This document shows positions 51,978 through 60,946 of a stretch of 64,000 nucleotides of DNA, piece after piece. Every line of letters starts with the position of its first letter. Within the stretch, counting starts at the first letter, position 1. The notes beneath the pieces are model-generated. The model ran no database searches and had not been told where the DNA came from. It saw nothing but the letters and a program-made list of their open reading frames with translations. The position numbers were made by a program, and so were the translations under genes. Origin of the DNA: Allobosea sp. CRIB-10 (lineage in GTDB: Bacteria; Pseudomonadota; Alphaproteobacteria; Rhizobiales; Beijerinckiaceae); NCBI RefSeq assembly GCF_900112185.1, contig NZ_FOKP01000014.1, positions 62,001-126,000 on the forward strand, given 5' to 3'.

Positions 51978-52967
51978 ATGGCGATTCTGGTTTCGGGCGG
52001 GGCCGGCTATATCGGCAGCCATATGGTCCTCGAGCTTCTGGACCGTGGCGAGAAGGTCGTGGTGCTCGACGATCTCTCGACCGGCTTCTGGTGGGCGGTG
52101 CCGCAGGAGGCGACCCTCGTGCGCGGCGACATGGGCGACCAGGCCCTGGTCGAGCGCACCATCGCCGAACATGGCATCAGCGAGATCGCGCATTTTGCCG
52201 CCAAGATCGTCGTGCCGGATTCGGTCACCGATCCACTCGGCTACTACCACAACAACACCGTCAAGACGCGCGCCCTCCTGGAGAGCGCGGTGCGCGGCGG
52301 CGTCAAGCATGTGATCTTCTCCTCGACCGCGGCCGTCTATGGCGAGCCGCCGGTCTCGCCGGTGCCGGAGGAGATCGCGCTCAACCCGATCAACCCCTAT
52401 GGCCGCTCCAAGCTGATGAGCGAATGGATGCTCGGCGACGTCGCCTGCGCCCACGGCCTGTCTTACGTCGCGCTGCGCTATTTCAACGTCGCCGGCGCCG
52501 ATCCCAAGGGGCGGTCGGGCCAGTCCAGCACCAACGCCACCCATCTGATCAAGGTCGCGAGCCAGGCGGCGCTCGGCCAGCGCGCCGGACTCGACATCTT
52601 CGGTACCGATTATCCGACGCCGGACGGCACCTGCATCCGCGACTATATCCACGTCACCGACCTCGCCCGCGCCCATCTGTCGGCTCTCGACCATCTGCGC
52701 ACCGGCGGCGGCAATCTGACGCTGAACTGCGGCTATGGCCGCGGCTATTCGGTCAAGGAAGTCACGGAAGTGGTGAAGCAGGTCTCGGGCGTCGATTTCC
52801 CGGTCCGGCTCTCGCCGCGACGCCCCGGCGATCCGGCCGCGCTCGTCGCCAAGGCCGACCGCATCCGCGCCGAGCTCGGCTGGCAGCCAGAGCATGACGA
52901 TCTCACTGAGATCGTCACCCAGGCGCTGGCCTGGGAGGAGAGCCTGCGCAAGCGCAATGCGAGCTAA
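51978..52967 (+). CDS. galE: UDP-glucose 4-epimerase
   Basis: GalE interconverts UDP-glucose and UDP-galactose and would use the GalU product. The ATG at 51978 follows GAGGAGACGAAG and gives 329 residues; the open frame further upstream is not needed. The NAD-binding SGGAGYIGSH lies at residues 6-15. The catalytic Tyr-x3-Lys is in INPYGRSKLMSEW, with Ser/Thr in VIFSSTAAVYGEP. Sugar-binding features are YFNVAGADPKGRSGQ and IFGTDYPTPDGTCIRDYIHV, diagnostic for GalE. Confidence 0.95.
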   Translation: MAILVSGGAGYIGSHMVLELLDRGEKVVVLDDLSTGFWWAVPQEATLVRGDMGDQALVERTIAEHGISEIAHFAAKIVVPDSVTDPLGYYHNNTVKTRALLESAVRGGVKHVIFSSTAAVYGEPPVSPVPEEIALNPINPYGRSKLMSEWMLGDVACAHGLSYVALRYFNVAGADPKGRSGQSSTNATHLIKVASQAALGQRAGLDIFGTDYPTPDGTCIRDYIHVTDLARAHLSALDHLRTGGGNLTLNCGYGRGYSVKEVTEVVKQVSGVDFPVRLSPRRPGDPAALVAKADRIRAELGWQPEHDDLTEIVTQALAWEESLRKRNAS

Positions 52968-52981
52968 CACCGCATTCTCTC

Positions 52982-53100
52982 AGCCCTCATCCTGGAGAGC
53001 GATCGCAGATCGCGTCTCGAAGGATGCTCCACGAGGCTCGAGAGACAGCTGAAGCATCCTTCGAGACGGCCGCTGATGCGGCCTCCTCAGGATGAGGGCT
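52982..53100. repeat. Nested inverted repeat after galE
   Basis: The outer ends AGCCCTCATCCT and AGGATGAGGGCT (52982-52993 and 53089-53100) are perfect inverted copies. An inner pair, GTCTCGAAGGATGCT at 53014-53028 and its exact complement at 53053-53067, is nested inside. It is a different family from the GTCATG elements and could form a long cruciform or RNA hairpin ending galE transcription. Confidence 0.75.
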
Positions 53101-53137
53101 TTATGTTTGGCTGCTGGCGAAGAGATTTGGCGCGGCG

Positions 53138-53153
53138 TTAACCCATGGTTAAC
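53138..53153 (+). promoter_or_regulatory. Exact CtrA-type binding site before the lytic transglycosylase gene
   Basis: TTAA-CCCATGG-TTAAC matches the CtrA motif TTAA-N7-TTAAC exactly. It lies 54 bases before the ATG and is itself part of a 7-bp inverted repeat (GTTAACC/GGTTAAC). CtrA control of a cell-wall hydrolase would fit cell-cycle timing; binding is inferred. Confidence 0.6.
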
Positions 53154-53206
53154 CTCGATCGGGCGCTGTGGTGGAAAGACCCCGCGACCGAGCCAGAGGA
53201 GCAACC

Positions 53207-54442
53207 ATGCGCCCCGTCACCGTTCTCGCCTTCGCAGCGGCGCTCGGCCTCGGGCCGGCGCTCGCGCAGACGACGGGTTCGATCAATCCGGCGCGGGCGC
53301 AAGTCCCCAAGCCCGAGGCGCGGCCGGCTGCGCCGGGCTTCGACGGCTTCCTGCGGACGCTCTGGCCGATGGCGCAGGCGCGCGGCATCTCGCGCCAGAC
53401 CTTCGACCTGGCCTTTCAAGGAGTAACGCCCGATCCCTCCATCGTGGCGCTGACTCGCAAGCAATCGGAATTCACCGCGCCGATCTGGAGCTATCTCAAC
53501 AGCGCGGTCGGCGGCTCGCGCATCTCGCGTGGCCGCGAGATGCTCGACGCCCATGCCAGCGTGCTGGCCCAGGCCGAATCCCGCTATGGCGTGCCGAAGG
53601 AGATCATCCTCGGTATCTGGGGGATGGAGACCAACTACGGCTCGTTCAAGGGCGACAAGGACGTGATCCGCTCGCTCGCGACCCTGGCGAGCATCCGCTA
53701 TCGTGGCGACTTCTTCCGCGACGAGCTCCTGACCGCGCTGGAGCTGATCGAGAAGGGTCATGTTGAGCGCAGCGAATTGCGGGGATCCTGGGCCGGCGCC
53801 ATGGGCCACACCCAGTTCATGCCATCGAGCTACATGAAATACGCGGTCGACCAGACCGGCGATGGCCATGCCGACATCTGGACCTCGACCAGCGACGCCA
53901 TCGCCTCGACCGCCAACTATCTCAAGGGCTATGGCTGGACCCCCGGCCTGCCCTGGGGGATCGAGGTCGTGATCCCTGAGGGCTTCGACCACAATCTCTA
54001 CCGCGCCAGCTTCTCATCCTTCCGCTCGGCGGGCGTGCGCCGCGCCGACGGCGGCTCGCTGCCCTCCTCCGGTGAAGCGCGCCTGTTCTATCCGGCCGGC
54101 CATACCGGCCCGGCCATGCTGCTGACCGCGAATTTCGACGTCATCAAGAAGTACAACTCCTCCGACGCCTATGCGCTCGCCGTCGGCCATCTCGGCGACC
54201 GGATCGTCGGCAGGCCCGCCCTGCAGGGCGAATGGCCGGTCAAGGCACCACGCCTCGACAAGGCCGGCACCACCGACGTCCAGCGCCGGCTGAAGGCCCT
54301 CGGTCTCTACAATCACGACGCCGACGGGCGCATCGGCACCGGCACGCGCGAGGCGGTCAGACAGTATCAGCTGCGCGTCGGCATACTTGCCGACGGCTAC
54401 CCGACCCCGGCGCTGCTGGCGCGGATGAAGGCGCCCCGCTGA
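53207..54442 (+). CDS. Lytic murein transglycosylase (MltB family) with peptidoglycan-binding domain
   Basis: This periplasmic enzyme cleaves peptidoglycan glycan strands. The ATG at 53207 follows AGAGGAGCAACC and opens a signal peptide ending near GPALAQ. Catalytic Glu141 lies in ILGIWGMETNYGSF, and the MltB pattern continues with GSWAGAMGHTQFMPSSYMKY and DGHADIWTS. A C-terminal peptidoglycan-binding domain (TTDVQRRLKALGLYNHDADG, then GTGTREAVRQYQL) covers about residues 340-405. Total length is 411. The exact CtrA-type motif upstream suggests cell-cycle control. Confidence 0.93.
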   Translation: MRPVTVLAFAAALGLGPALAQTTGSINPARAQVPKPEARPAAPGFDGFLRTLWPMAQARGISRQTFDLAFQGVTPDPSIVALTRKQSEFTAPIWSYLNSAVGGSRISRGREMLDAHASVLAQAESRYGVPKEIILGIWGMETNYGSFKGDKDVIRSLATLASIRYRGDFFRDELLTALELIEKGHVERSELRGSWAGAMGHTQFMPSSYMKYAVDQTGDGHADIWTSTSDAIASTANYLKGYGWTPGLPWGIEVVIPEGFDHNLYRASFSSFRSAGVRRADGGSLPSSGEARLFYPAGHTGPAMLLTANFDVIKKYNSSDAYALAVGHLGDRIVGRPALQGEWPVKAPRLDKAGTTDVQRRLKALGLYNHDADGRIGTGTREAVRQYQLRVGILADGYPTPALLARMKAPR

Positions 54443-54510
54443 CAAAGCGGGCAATCGCGACTATATTGCCTTCCGGTGCCACTTCCCGACCGGCGCCGAT
54501 CGAGAGCACG

Positions 54511-55758
54511 ATGCGTCCGCGTTCGCTCTTCATGGTACTGGCTGCGGCCCTGCTCGTGCTCGTCACCGGCGGGCCGATCTCGATCGCCCAGAACCCGGTG
54601 CCGCCGGGCCGGATACCGCAGGCGCCGCCGCAGGGGCGCAGCCTGTTCAACATGTTCTGGCAGATTCCCGAGAAGCCCGTCGCTCAGCCACGCCCGCAGC
54701 GTCAACGCGTTGCGCCGGTCCAGCAGCGCCGGGCGCCGACCCGCGTCGTCGTCCGAGACGATCCGGTCATCCCCAAGGTCGACGTCAACCACCACGTCCT
54801 GGTCATCGGCGACACGCTCGCCGGGCAGATCGCCGAAGGGTTGGAAGACAGCCTGCAAGACCGCGCCGACGTTGCGGTCGAAAACAAGGCCAAGGCCGAT
54901 AGCGGCCTGGTCCGCAGCGATTTCTACGACTGGCCCAAAATGGCCGGCGAGCTGCTGGCGGCGGACGCCAAGGTCATGGTCGGCGTCGTCGTGCTCGGGC
55001 CGAACGACCGGCAGGTCATCCGCGAAGGCGAGATCACCCATGAGCCGCTGAGCGAACGCTGGCTCCAGCTTTACAGGGCGCGGATCGAGGCGGTCGCCTC
55101 GGCCTTCAGCGCCAAGCGCGTGCCGCTGATCTGGGTCGGCGCGCCGCCGATGCAGAATCCTCGCCTATCCACCGACCTGACCACGCTGAACGATCTCTTT
55201 CGCAAGGGAACCGAGGGGGCCGGCGGCCAGTTCGTCGACCTCTGGGAGGCCTATGTCGACACGGAGAACCGCTATACGGCGATGGGGCCGGACGTGAACG
55301 GCCAAATCGCCCGGCTGCGGCTCGGCGACGGCGTGCATTTCACCAAGGCCGGCGCCCGCAAGGCGGCTCATTTCGTCGACGTCGTCATCCGCCGCATCCT
55401 GGAGAAGACACCGACGCAGAATGTCATCGCCCTGCCCGTTCCTCCCGAGGCAGAGGGCACGCCCTCGCCGCCGCCGCAGCCCATGGATGTCGAACGGCTG
55501 ATCGACCGCATGGTCAGCGGCGCGCCGACCGATCTTCCGCTCTTACCCGTGGTCCCGCCCAGGCCGCTCGCCGGCCCGATCCTGCCCCTGACCGGGGCGG
55601 TCTCCCTGGGCGGCGATGCGGCGCTGATCGCCTCGATCCAGGAAGCGCGCGGCCGCGGCGATATTGCCGCAGGGCTCGACCGCGTCTTCGGCCAGGGCAT
55701 CGCGCCTGAGCCGCGCCCCGGCCGCGCCGACGATTTCCGCTGGCCGCGGGGCAATTGA
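54511..55758 (+). CDS. SGNH/GDSL hydrolase-like protein (DUF459 type) with Ser-to-Thr nucleophile change
   Basis: This 415-residue secreted or anchored protein starts with a hydrophobic leader (LFMVLAAALLVLVTGGPI). A Pro/Arg-rich linker leads to an SGNH domain from about residue 90. Family blocks are VLVIGDTLAGQIAEGL (block I), VVVLGPNDRQ (block III) and DGVHFTKAGARKAA (block V, Asp and His). In block I the usual GDS is GDT, so the nucleophile position is Thr102. The protein is either inactive or atypical. A Pro-rich C-terminal tail follows. It lies 68 bases after the transglycosylase gene and may share its transcript, suggesting an envelope role. Confidence 0.82.
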   Translation: MRPRSLFMVLAAALLVLVTGGPISIAQNPVPPGRIPQAPPQGRSLFNMFWQIPEKPVAQPRPQRQRVAPVQQRRAPTRVVVRDDPVIPKVDVNHHVLVIGDTLAGQIAEGLEDSLQDRADVAVENKAKADSGLVRSDFYDWPKMAGELLAADAKVMVGVVVLGPNDRQVIREGEITHEPLSERWLQLYRARIEAVASAFSAKRVPLIWVGAPPMQNPRLSTDLTTLNDLFRKGTEGAGGQFVDLWEAYVDTENRYTAMGPDVNGQIARLRLGDGVHFTKAGARKAAHFVDVVIRRILEKTPTQNVIALPVPPEAEGTPSPPPQPMDVERLIDRMVSGAPTDLPLLPVVPPRPLAGPILPLTGAVSLGGDAALIASIQEARGRGDIAAGLDRVFGQGIAPEPRPGRADDFRWPRGN

Positions 55759-55781
55759 AGCAGCGGAGCCGCTCCGTCTTT

Positions 55782-55913
55782 CCGGGTCACGCCAAAGGCG
55801 TGAGCCCGGAACCCATAACCACAGCGCATTTCCAGAAGGTCGATGATCGGTGAGTCTTGGTCGGCTCTGCCTGTGTTCATGGGTTCCAGGCTCGCTGCGA
55901 TGCAGCGTCCCGG
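55782..55913. repeat. Compound inverted repeat between the SGNH-like and AlkZ-like genes
   Basis: GGAACCCATAACCACAG (55808-55824) and CTGTGTTCATGGGTTCC (55871-55887) are inverted copies with two mismatches. Outside them sit hairpins CACGCC/GGCGTG on the left and CGCTGC/GCAGCG on the right. This is a third repeat family, lying between convergent genes. Confidence 0.65.
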
Positions 55914-55926
55914 CAAGACGGCATGG

Positions 55927-57081
55927 TTATCCCAGCTGAAAGCGCTCGAAGCGCTGCATCTCCTCGTCGACCCGCCGCCGCAGCTCCGCAGACGGCTCAG
56001 GCTCCAGCCAAGTCCATTGCTGCACCAGGAGCTTGCGCGCCGCCCGGTCGGTCTTGAGGTCGGCGACGGCGACGATGCGGTCCCCCGCCAGCACCGGCAG
56101 GCCGAAATAGCCGAAGACGCGCTTTTCCTTCGGCAAATAGGCCTCGAAGACATGGTCATAGCCGAAGAACAGCTTCAGCCGCTTGCGCTGGATGATCAGC
56201 GGGTCGAAGGGCGAGAGGATGTGGACGAGGCTGTCGTCGACCGGCTCCGATGGCTCCAGCACCTCCGGCATCGCCCAATGCGGGGTCTTCGCGGCACCCT
56301 CGATCGCGACCGGCACCAGCTCCTTGCGCCTGACGCGCGCCGCGATCAGTTCGGCGATCGCCTTCTTGCTGGGCGCATCGAGATGGCAGATCGAATCCAG
56401 GCTGACGATCCCTTGCGCCCGCAACGCCCGGTCGAGCTTGTAGGCGGCGACCTGACGTTCCGACGCCGGCGCCGGCTGCTGGTCCCAGCCGAAATGCCGG
56501 TCGATCAGCTCATAGGTCTTGAGCATGCCGGCGCGGGCCGAAATCGCGAGCTCGCCATCATAGAAGGCGCGCTCGAGCAGGCCTTTTGACGGCTTCTTGC
56601 TGGCCCAGAGATGCGTCTTCTCGACCAGCACGTCAGTGTCGATGTCGCGGATGGTGAGGGCGCCGTCCTTGCGGATTCGGCGCAGCAGCTTGCGCGTCTC
56701 CTCGCGGCTGCCGACCGCAGCCCAGCGCTTCGGCTCGGCGCGATGTGCCTTCATCGCCGGCAGGAAATAGCGCAGGTCCGCAGTCGGCACATAGGACAAC
56801 GCATGCGTCCAGTACTCGAACACCGATTTGTCCTGCGACTGCGCCTGCGCGAGGTCGTCGCGGCTATAGCCGGGAATCCGGCTGTAGAGGATGTGGTGGT
56901 GACAGCGCTCGATCACGTTGATCGTATCGATCTGGACATAGCCGAGATGGGCGACCGCCGCCGCCGTCGCCTCCGCGCCAGAACCGAAGGGCTCGCGCAT
57001 GTCGAGCTTCTGGGCCTTGAGCCAGCCCCGGCGCGCCGCCGCCTTGTCGAGTGTCAGAATCTTTCGCGGTCGCGTCGCCAT
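55927..57081 (-). CDS. AlkZ/YcaQ-type winged-helix DNA glycosylase family protein
   Basis: The 384-residue protein belongs to the HTH_42 superfamily, whose members AlkZ and YcaQ unhook DNA crosslinks or remove alkylated bases. The motif region YVQIDTINVIERCHHHILYS carries Gln50-x-Asp52, the QxD form seen in YcaQ-like enzymes. Winged-helix segments follow (GYSRDDLAQAQ and LERAFYDGELAISAR). The C-terminal beta domain has HILSPFDPLIIQRKRLKLFF and GYDHVFEAYLPKEKRVFGY. No natural-product cluster adjoins it, so a housekeeping crosslink-repair role is the better guess. Confidence 0.88.
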   Translation of the reverse strand: MATRPRKILTLDKAAARRGWLKAQKLDMREPFGSGAEATAAAVAHLGYVQIDTINVIERCHHHILYSRIPGYSRDDLAQAQSQDKSVFEYWTHALSYVPTADLRYFLPAMKAHRAEPKRWAAVGSREETRKLLRRIRKDGALTIRDIDTDVLVEKTHLWASKKPSKGLLERAFYDGELAISARAGMLKTYELIDRHFGWDQQPAPASERQVAAYKLDRALRAQGIVSLDSICHLDAPSKKAIAELIAARVRRKELVPVAIEGAAKTPHWAMPEVLEPSEPVDDSLVHILSPFDPLIIQRKRLKLFFGYDHVFEAYLPKEKRVFGYFGLPVLAGDRIVAVADLKTDRAARKLLVQQWTWLEPEPSAELRRRVDEEMQRFERFQLG

Positions 57082-57421
57082 CTGGGCAAGCTAGCGACAA
57101 GCCGGTGCGCCGATAAGTGGCGATGGCCCGCATTCCTGACAGAAGCTGTCGGCGGCGACGAGTGACAGGCCCGGTATCTTGCCGGCCGTCTGCTTCATAG
57201 ATCCGGAGCAGGCCTGCCGAGCTGGCGTCGATGAAGCCCTGGTCCGCCCCCTTGACACACGCTGCTTCCCAGCTTGCGATCGCCGATACGCTTTCCGCCG
57301 AAAGCGGACGGCTCTGAGCGCCGCAACTCAAACCTGGATCGGCTGCAGCCGAGCGGAACACCGGAACGATGGAGGTGCCGTGTGGAACAGTCCATGCGGC
57401 CCCGGCCGTTCCGGCAGAGGC
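57082..57421. other. Intergenic region without a supported gene
   Basis: These 340 bases lie between the AlkZ-like gene and the chemoreceptor gene. Minus-strand frames of up to about 70 codons unique to this stretch have no good ribosome-binding site and no family resemblance that I recognise. A TTGACA occurs at 57253-57258 on the plus strand. I see no clear structure. Confidence 0.4.
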
Positions 57422-58936
57422 TCAGGCCGCCCGGCTGCGCCGAGCCGGTGCCGCGGCCTCCTCGCCTTGCGTTGTCCGGAAGGTGCTGACGAAACGGTTC
57501 AGGCGCTCGATCTGATCGAGCAGGGCCCGTGCCGAGGCGGCGCTTTCCTCGGCCAAAGCGGCATTGCTCTGGGTCATCTCGTCCATATGGCTGACGGTGC
57601 GGGCCATCTCGTCGATGCCGTTGGCCTGCTCGCCGGCGGCGGCGGCGATCTCGTTGACGGTGGACGAGACCTGCATCGAGGCCTCGACGATCTTCTCCAG
57701 CGTCTCGCCGGCCTGCCGGACCAGGCGCACGCCCTCGACGACCTCGATGTCGGAGGAACCGATCAGGCCGGTGATGTCCTTGGCGGCCTCGGCCGAACGC
57801 TGCGCCAGCGCCCGGACCTCGGCGGCGACGACGGCAAAGCCGCGCCCGGCATCGCCGGCCCTAGCGGCTTCGACGGCCGCATTCAAGGCCAGGAGGTTGG
57901 TCTGGAAGGCGATGCCGTCGATCACGCTGGTGATCTCGGAGATCTTCTTTGAGGCCCCCTCGATGCGCGCCATCGCCTCGATCGCGTCCTTGACGATCTC
58001 GCCGCCGGTGCGTGCCACGGCCGAGGCATTGTCCGCCAGCGTCACCGACTGGCGGGAGGACTGCGCCGAGCTCTTGACCGAGGCGGTGAGCTCCTCGGTG
58101 GTCGCCGCGGTCTGCTGCAGGGCCGATGCCTGCTGCTCGGTGCGTGACGACAGGTCGTTGGCGCCGCTGTTGATCTCCTGCGAGGAGGCGGCGATGGCGG
58201 CGGAGCTGGTCTTGATGCTCGCGACCATCTCGCCGAGCTTGGTCATGGCATCGTTGAAATGGTCGCGGATGCTGGCGTATTCGGCCGGCATGTCGTCAGC
58301 CATGCGATGGGTCAGGTCGCCGCGCGCCAACGCCGCCATGCCATTGCCGACATAGCCGATCGCCTTGTCGCGCTCCTTCGCCTTGGCCTCCTCGACGGCA
58401 CGAGCCTCGGCCTCGATCTTGAGGCGCGCCGCCTCCGAGGCTTCGAGATAGACCGAGATGGCGTAATCCATGTCGAGCAGGGCGGCCTTGACGATGGCGC
58501 CGATCTCGGCGCCGCGCTCGGCCGCGCCGTCGAGCTTGCCGCCGAAGCGGCTCTTAGGCCAGCGCTCCTCCAGCACCTTGGCGAGCAGATTCTCGAGCAG
58601 CAGGGCATAGCCGCCGATATACCAGCGCGGCTCCAGCCCGATCTTGGCATGGATCTGGCCGACGGTGGTGACGGCGCGGACATAGTCCTGGTCGAACTGG
58701 CCCTTGGCGATGCGGTTCCAGTGCGAGATCTGGCGGTTCTTCGCGCCGTCCATATGGGCGGCATTGCTGAAGAAGGCCTTGGTCTCGGGGAAGGCAGCGA
58801 CCTGGGTGTAGAAGGCATCGAGCGCGCCGGGCAAGGCGCCGAGGATGCTCTTTTCCATTCCGGCGATGCGCTCCCGCGCCTCGCGATCGAGCTGCATGAA
58901 GTCCAGCCGTCTGTCGAGCTGATCCCCTGACGACAT
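57422..58936 (-). CDS. Globin-coupled methyl-accepting chemotaxis protein (HemAT-like)
   Basis: This soluble 504-residue chemoreceptor probably senses oxygen or another gas through heme. The N-terminal 170 residues are a globin sensor with proximal His96 in [24 protein letters not shown]-like linker follows ([16 protein letters not shown]), then the signalling domain with hairpin tip [20 protein letters not shown] and [20 protein letters not shown]. No membrane segment is visible. The ATG at 58936 has GGGGGA seven bases upstream. It ends in a basic tail, ARRSRAA, without the pentapeptide used to tether methylation enzymes. Confidence 0.93.
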   Translation of the reverse strand: MSSGDQLDRRLDFMQLDREARERIAGMEKSILGALPGALDAFYTQVAAFPETKAFFSNAAHMDGAKNRQISHWNRIAKGQFDQDYVRAVTTVGQIHAKIGLEPRWYIGGYALLLENLLAKVLEERWPKSRFGGKLDGAAERGAEIGAIVKAALLDMDYAISVYLEASEAARLKIEAEARAVEEAKAKERDKAIGYVGNGMAALARGDLTHRMADDMPAEYASIRDHFNDAMTKLGEMVASIKTSSAAIAASSQEINSGANDLSSRTEQQASALQQTAATTEELTASVKSSAQSSRQSVTLADNASAVARTGGEIVKDAIEAMARIEGASKKISEITSVIDGIAFQTNLLALNAAVEAARAGDAGRGFAVVAAEVRALAQRSAEAAKDITGLIGSSDIEVVEGVRLVRQAGETLEKIVEASMQVSSTVNEIAAAAGEQANGIDEMARTVSHMDEMTQSNAALAEESAASARALLDQIERLNRFVSTFRTTQGEEAAAPARRSRAA

Positions 58937-59173
58937 GATGTGATCCCCCAATCACGATGCGCGGCGCCGCTTGGCCACTTTGGAATGGAAGCAAAGTATG
59001 GTTAAGAAACCGACAATGGTTGCTTAGCCAGTTTACTGCCCGTTTTGCGTGCTGTGCCGTTTCGACAAGCCGCCGCTGATTGCAGAAGGGCAAAGCCGTT
59101 CTGACGGCGCGAATTCCGATCGGGCGAAAACCGCGCTAAGAGGGCGGCGCATATCGGTCGGAACAGGCAAAGC

Positions 59174-60475
59174 ATGAGCGGCGACGGCAAGAGAATCGAG
59201 GCGCTGCGGCGGCTCCTGACCGAGGCCTACGAAAAACTCGGGCTGAAGCTCGGCTTCTCGCTCTGGGACGGCTCGCGCGTGCCGGCGAGCTGGCCAGCAG
59301 ACGGGCTGATGATCGCGATCCGCGATGCCGGCGTCGTCGCGGCGCTGCTGCGCAAGCCCAAGCTCGATACCTTGCTGCATCTGCACGTCTCCGACCGGAT
59401 TGCGATCGAGAACGGCACGATCTTCGATCTCGCCGCGGCAAGGCCCGACGGCAAGGTCGGCCGGCTGGCGCGCAGCATCTCCAAGACGGCGGCGTTCGAT
59501 GTGGTCAGGCACTTCCTGTTCGCGCCGGGACAGGCGCCGCAGGCGGTGGAGCACATCAAGGGCGACGAGATCGCCCGCGACGGCACGCCGGCGACGAACA
59601 AGGCCAATATCGCCCATCACTACGACGTCTCGAACGCATTCTACAGGCTCTTCCTCGACGAGCGCATGGTCTACACCTGCGCCTATTTCACCGATGATCA
59701 TGACGATCTCGAACGGGCGCAGACCGACAAGCTCGAGATGATCTGCCGCAAGCTACGCCTGAAGCCGGGTGACAAGCTGCTCGACATCGGCTGCGGCTGG
59801 GGCGCGCTGGTCTGCTACGCCGCCCAGCATTACGGCGTCGAGGCGCATGGCGTGACGCTGGCCGAGGAGCAGCTCAAGCTGGCGCGCGAGAAGGTCGAGG
59901 CGCTCGGCCTCACCGGCAAGGTCACGCTCCATCTCAAGGACTTCACCCAGATGGAGGGGGAGTTCGACAAGATCTCATCGATCGGCATGTTCGAGCATGT
60001 CGGCATCCGCAACCATCCGACCTATTTTCAGGCGGTGAACCGGCTGCTCAAGCCGCGAGGCCTCTACCTGCACCACTCGATCTCGCGGCGCGCCAAGAAG
60101 ACCGACAAGGCCTTCAACAAGATGCCGGCCGAATACCGGGCTCTGGTGCGCTACATCTTCCCGGGCGGCGAGCTCGATCATCTCGGCATGTCGATCGCCA
60201 ATCTCGAGCGCTACGGCTTCGAGGTCCACGATGTCGAAGGCTGGCGCGAGCATTACCAGCGCACGACGCGGCTCTGGTTCGAGCGGCTGAATGCGAACAA
60301 GTCTGCGGCGGAGGCCGAGGTCGGGCCGGAGCGGACCAAAATGTGGCTGCTCTACCTCGCCGGCTGCTCGCTCGCCTTCGAGCGTGGCGGGGCGCTGATC
60401 AACCAAACACTGGTCTCGAAGCGGCGCAAGGGCCCGTCGGGCCTGCCGCTGACGCGGGCCGATCTCTACCGCTGA
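59174..60475 (+). CDS. cfa: Cyclopropane-fatty-acyl-phospholipid synthase family protein
   Basis: This enzyme adds a methylene bridge from S-adenosylmethionine to unsaturated acyl chains of membrane phospholipids. The 433-residue protein has a lipid-binding N-terminal domain, then NIAHHYDVSNAFYRLFLDER and MVYTCAYFTDDHDDLERAQ. The methyl-donor site is LLDIGCGWGALVCYAAQHYG (DIGCGWG at 204-210), and ISSIGMFEHVGIRNHPTYF follows, carrying the conserved active-site Glu region. It is complete and stands alone. Confidence 0.94.
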   Translation: MSGDGKRIEALRRLLTEAYEKLGLKLGFSLWDGSRVPASWPADGLMIAIRDAGVVAALLRKPKLDTLLHLHVSDRIAIENGTIFDLAAARPDGKVGRLARSISKTAAFDVVRHFLFAPGQAPQAVEHIKGDEIARDGTPATNKANIAHHYDVSNAFYRLFLDERMVYTCAYFTDDHDDLERAQTDKLEMICRKLRLKPGDKLLDIGCGWGALVCYAAQHYGVEAHGVTLAEEQLKLAREKVEALGLTGKVTLHLKDFTQMEGEFDKISSIGMFEHVGIRNHPTYFQAVNRLLKPRGLYLHHSISRRAKKTDKAFNKMPAEYRALVRYIFPGGELDHLGMSIANLERYGFEVHDVEGWREHYQRTTRLWFERLNANKSAAEAEVGPERTKMWLLYLAGCSLAFERGGALINQTLVSKRRKGPSGLPLTRADLYR

Positions 60476-60479
60476 GCTG

Positions 60480-60683
60480 TCATGAGAGGCGCAGTGCGAG
60501 CGGCCGGTTGCTGAAGCTCACGGCGCCGGCGCCTGCCTCGGCGCGGGCATAGTGCAGGGCATCGTCCCGGCTGCGGAAATAGCCGCCGCCGCGGCCATGT
60601 GTCTCGACCGCGATCCAGTGGCCCTCGCGGTCGCGTCCGATCTTGAAATGCGGACGGGTGGTCGGGGCGGCGGCGGTCGGCAT
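60480..60683 (-). CDS. Small conserved-looking protein (DUF2188-like pattern)
   Basis: This 67-residue frame has a composition and order that look coding: HFKIGRDREGHWIAVETHGR then YFRSRDDALHYARAEAG, reminiscent of the short DUF2188 repeat, where a beta hairpin precedes an alanine-rich helix. It ends four bases from the cfa stop and starts seven bases after the stop of the 43-residue protein gene. No function is known. The resemblance is weak. Confidence 0.55.
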   Translation of the reverse strand: MPTAAAPTTRPHFKIGRDREGHWIAVETHGRGGGYFRSRDDALHYARAEAGAGAVSFSNRPLALRLS

Positions 60684-60690
60684 GACCGCC

Positions 60691-60822
60691 TCAAAAGAAA
60701 CCGATGGTGGCGCCGAGGGCGAGGCCCGCGCCGAAGACGATCATCGAGGCGAAGGCCGCCTCGGCGACGGTGAAGAGCGTCTGGGCGTGGCCTGAAAGGG
60801 CGGAGCGGGACAGCGTGAACAT
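60691..60822 (-). CDS. 43-residue putative single-pass membrane protein
   Basis: A short frame with GGGG eight bases before its ATG encodes MFTLSRSALSGHAQTLFT at its start. A hydrophobic segment, EAAFASMIVFGAGLALGATI, follows near the C-terminus and would span the membrane once. It is followed after seven bases by the 67-residue gene on the same strand. No family is recognised. The ribosome-binding site, topology and tight spacing argue for a real small gene. Confidence 0.45.
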   Translation of the reverse strand: MFTLSRSALSGHAQTLFTVAEAAFASMIVFGAGLALGATIGFF

Positions 60823-60946
60823 CGAAAACCCCCAAGCGGATCGTTCGTGTTCGGTTTTGCGGCGCTCTGCACGGTTTTCGCGACAGCCCCTGAAAATGCG
60901 AATGGCGCCCGAGGGGGCGCCATCAGGTCAGGCCAGGCTTTCAAAC

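Noticed and set aside
57195..57395. 66-codon minus-strand frame between the AlkZ-like and chemoreceptor genes, and a longer overlapping frame to 57361
   Set aside because: They have Arg/Ser-rich composition and no ribosome-binding site. One stretch looks mildly protein-like but could not be assigned, so no gene or pseudogene is claimed.
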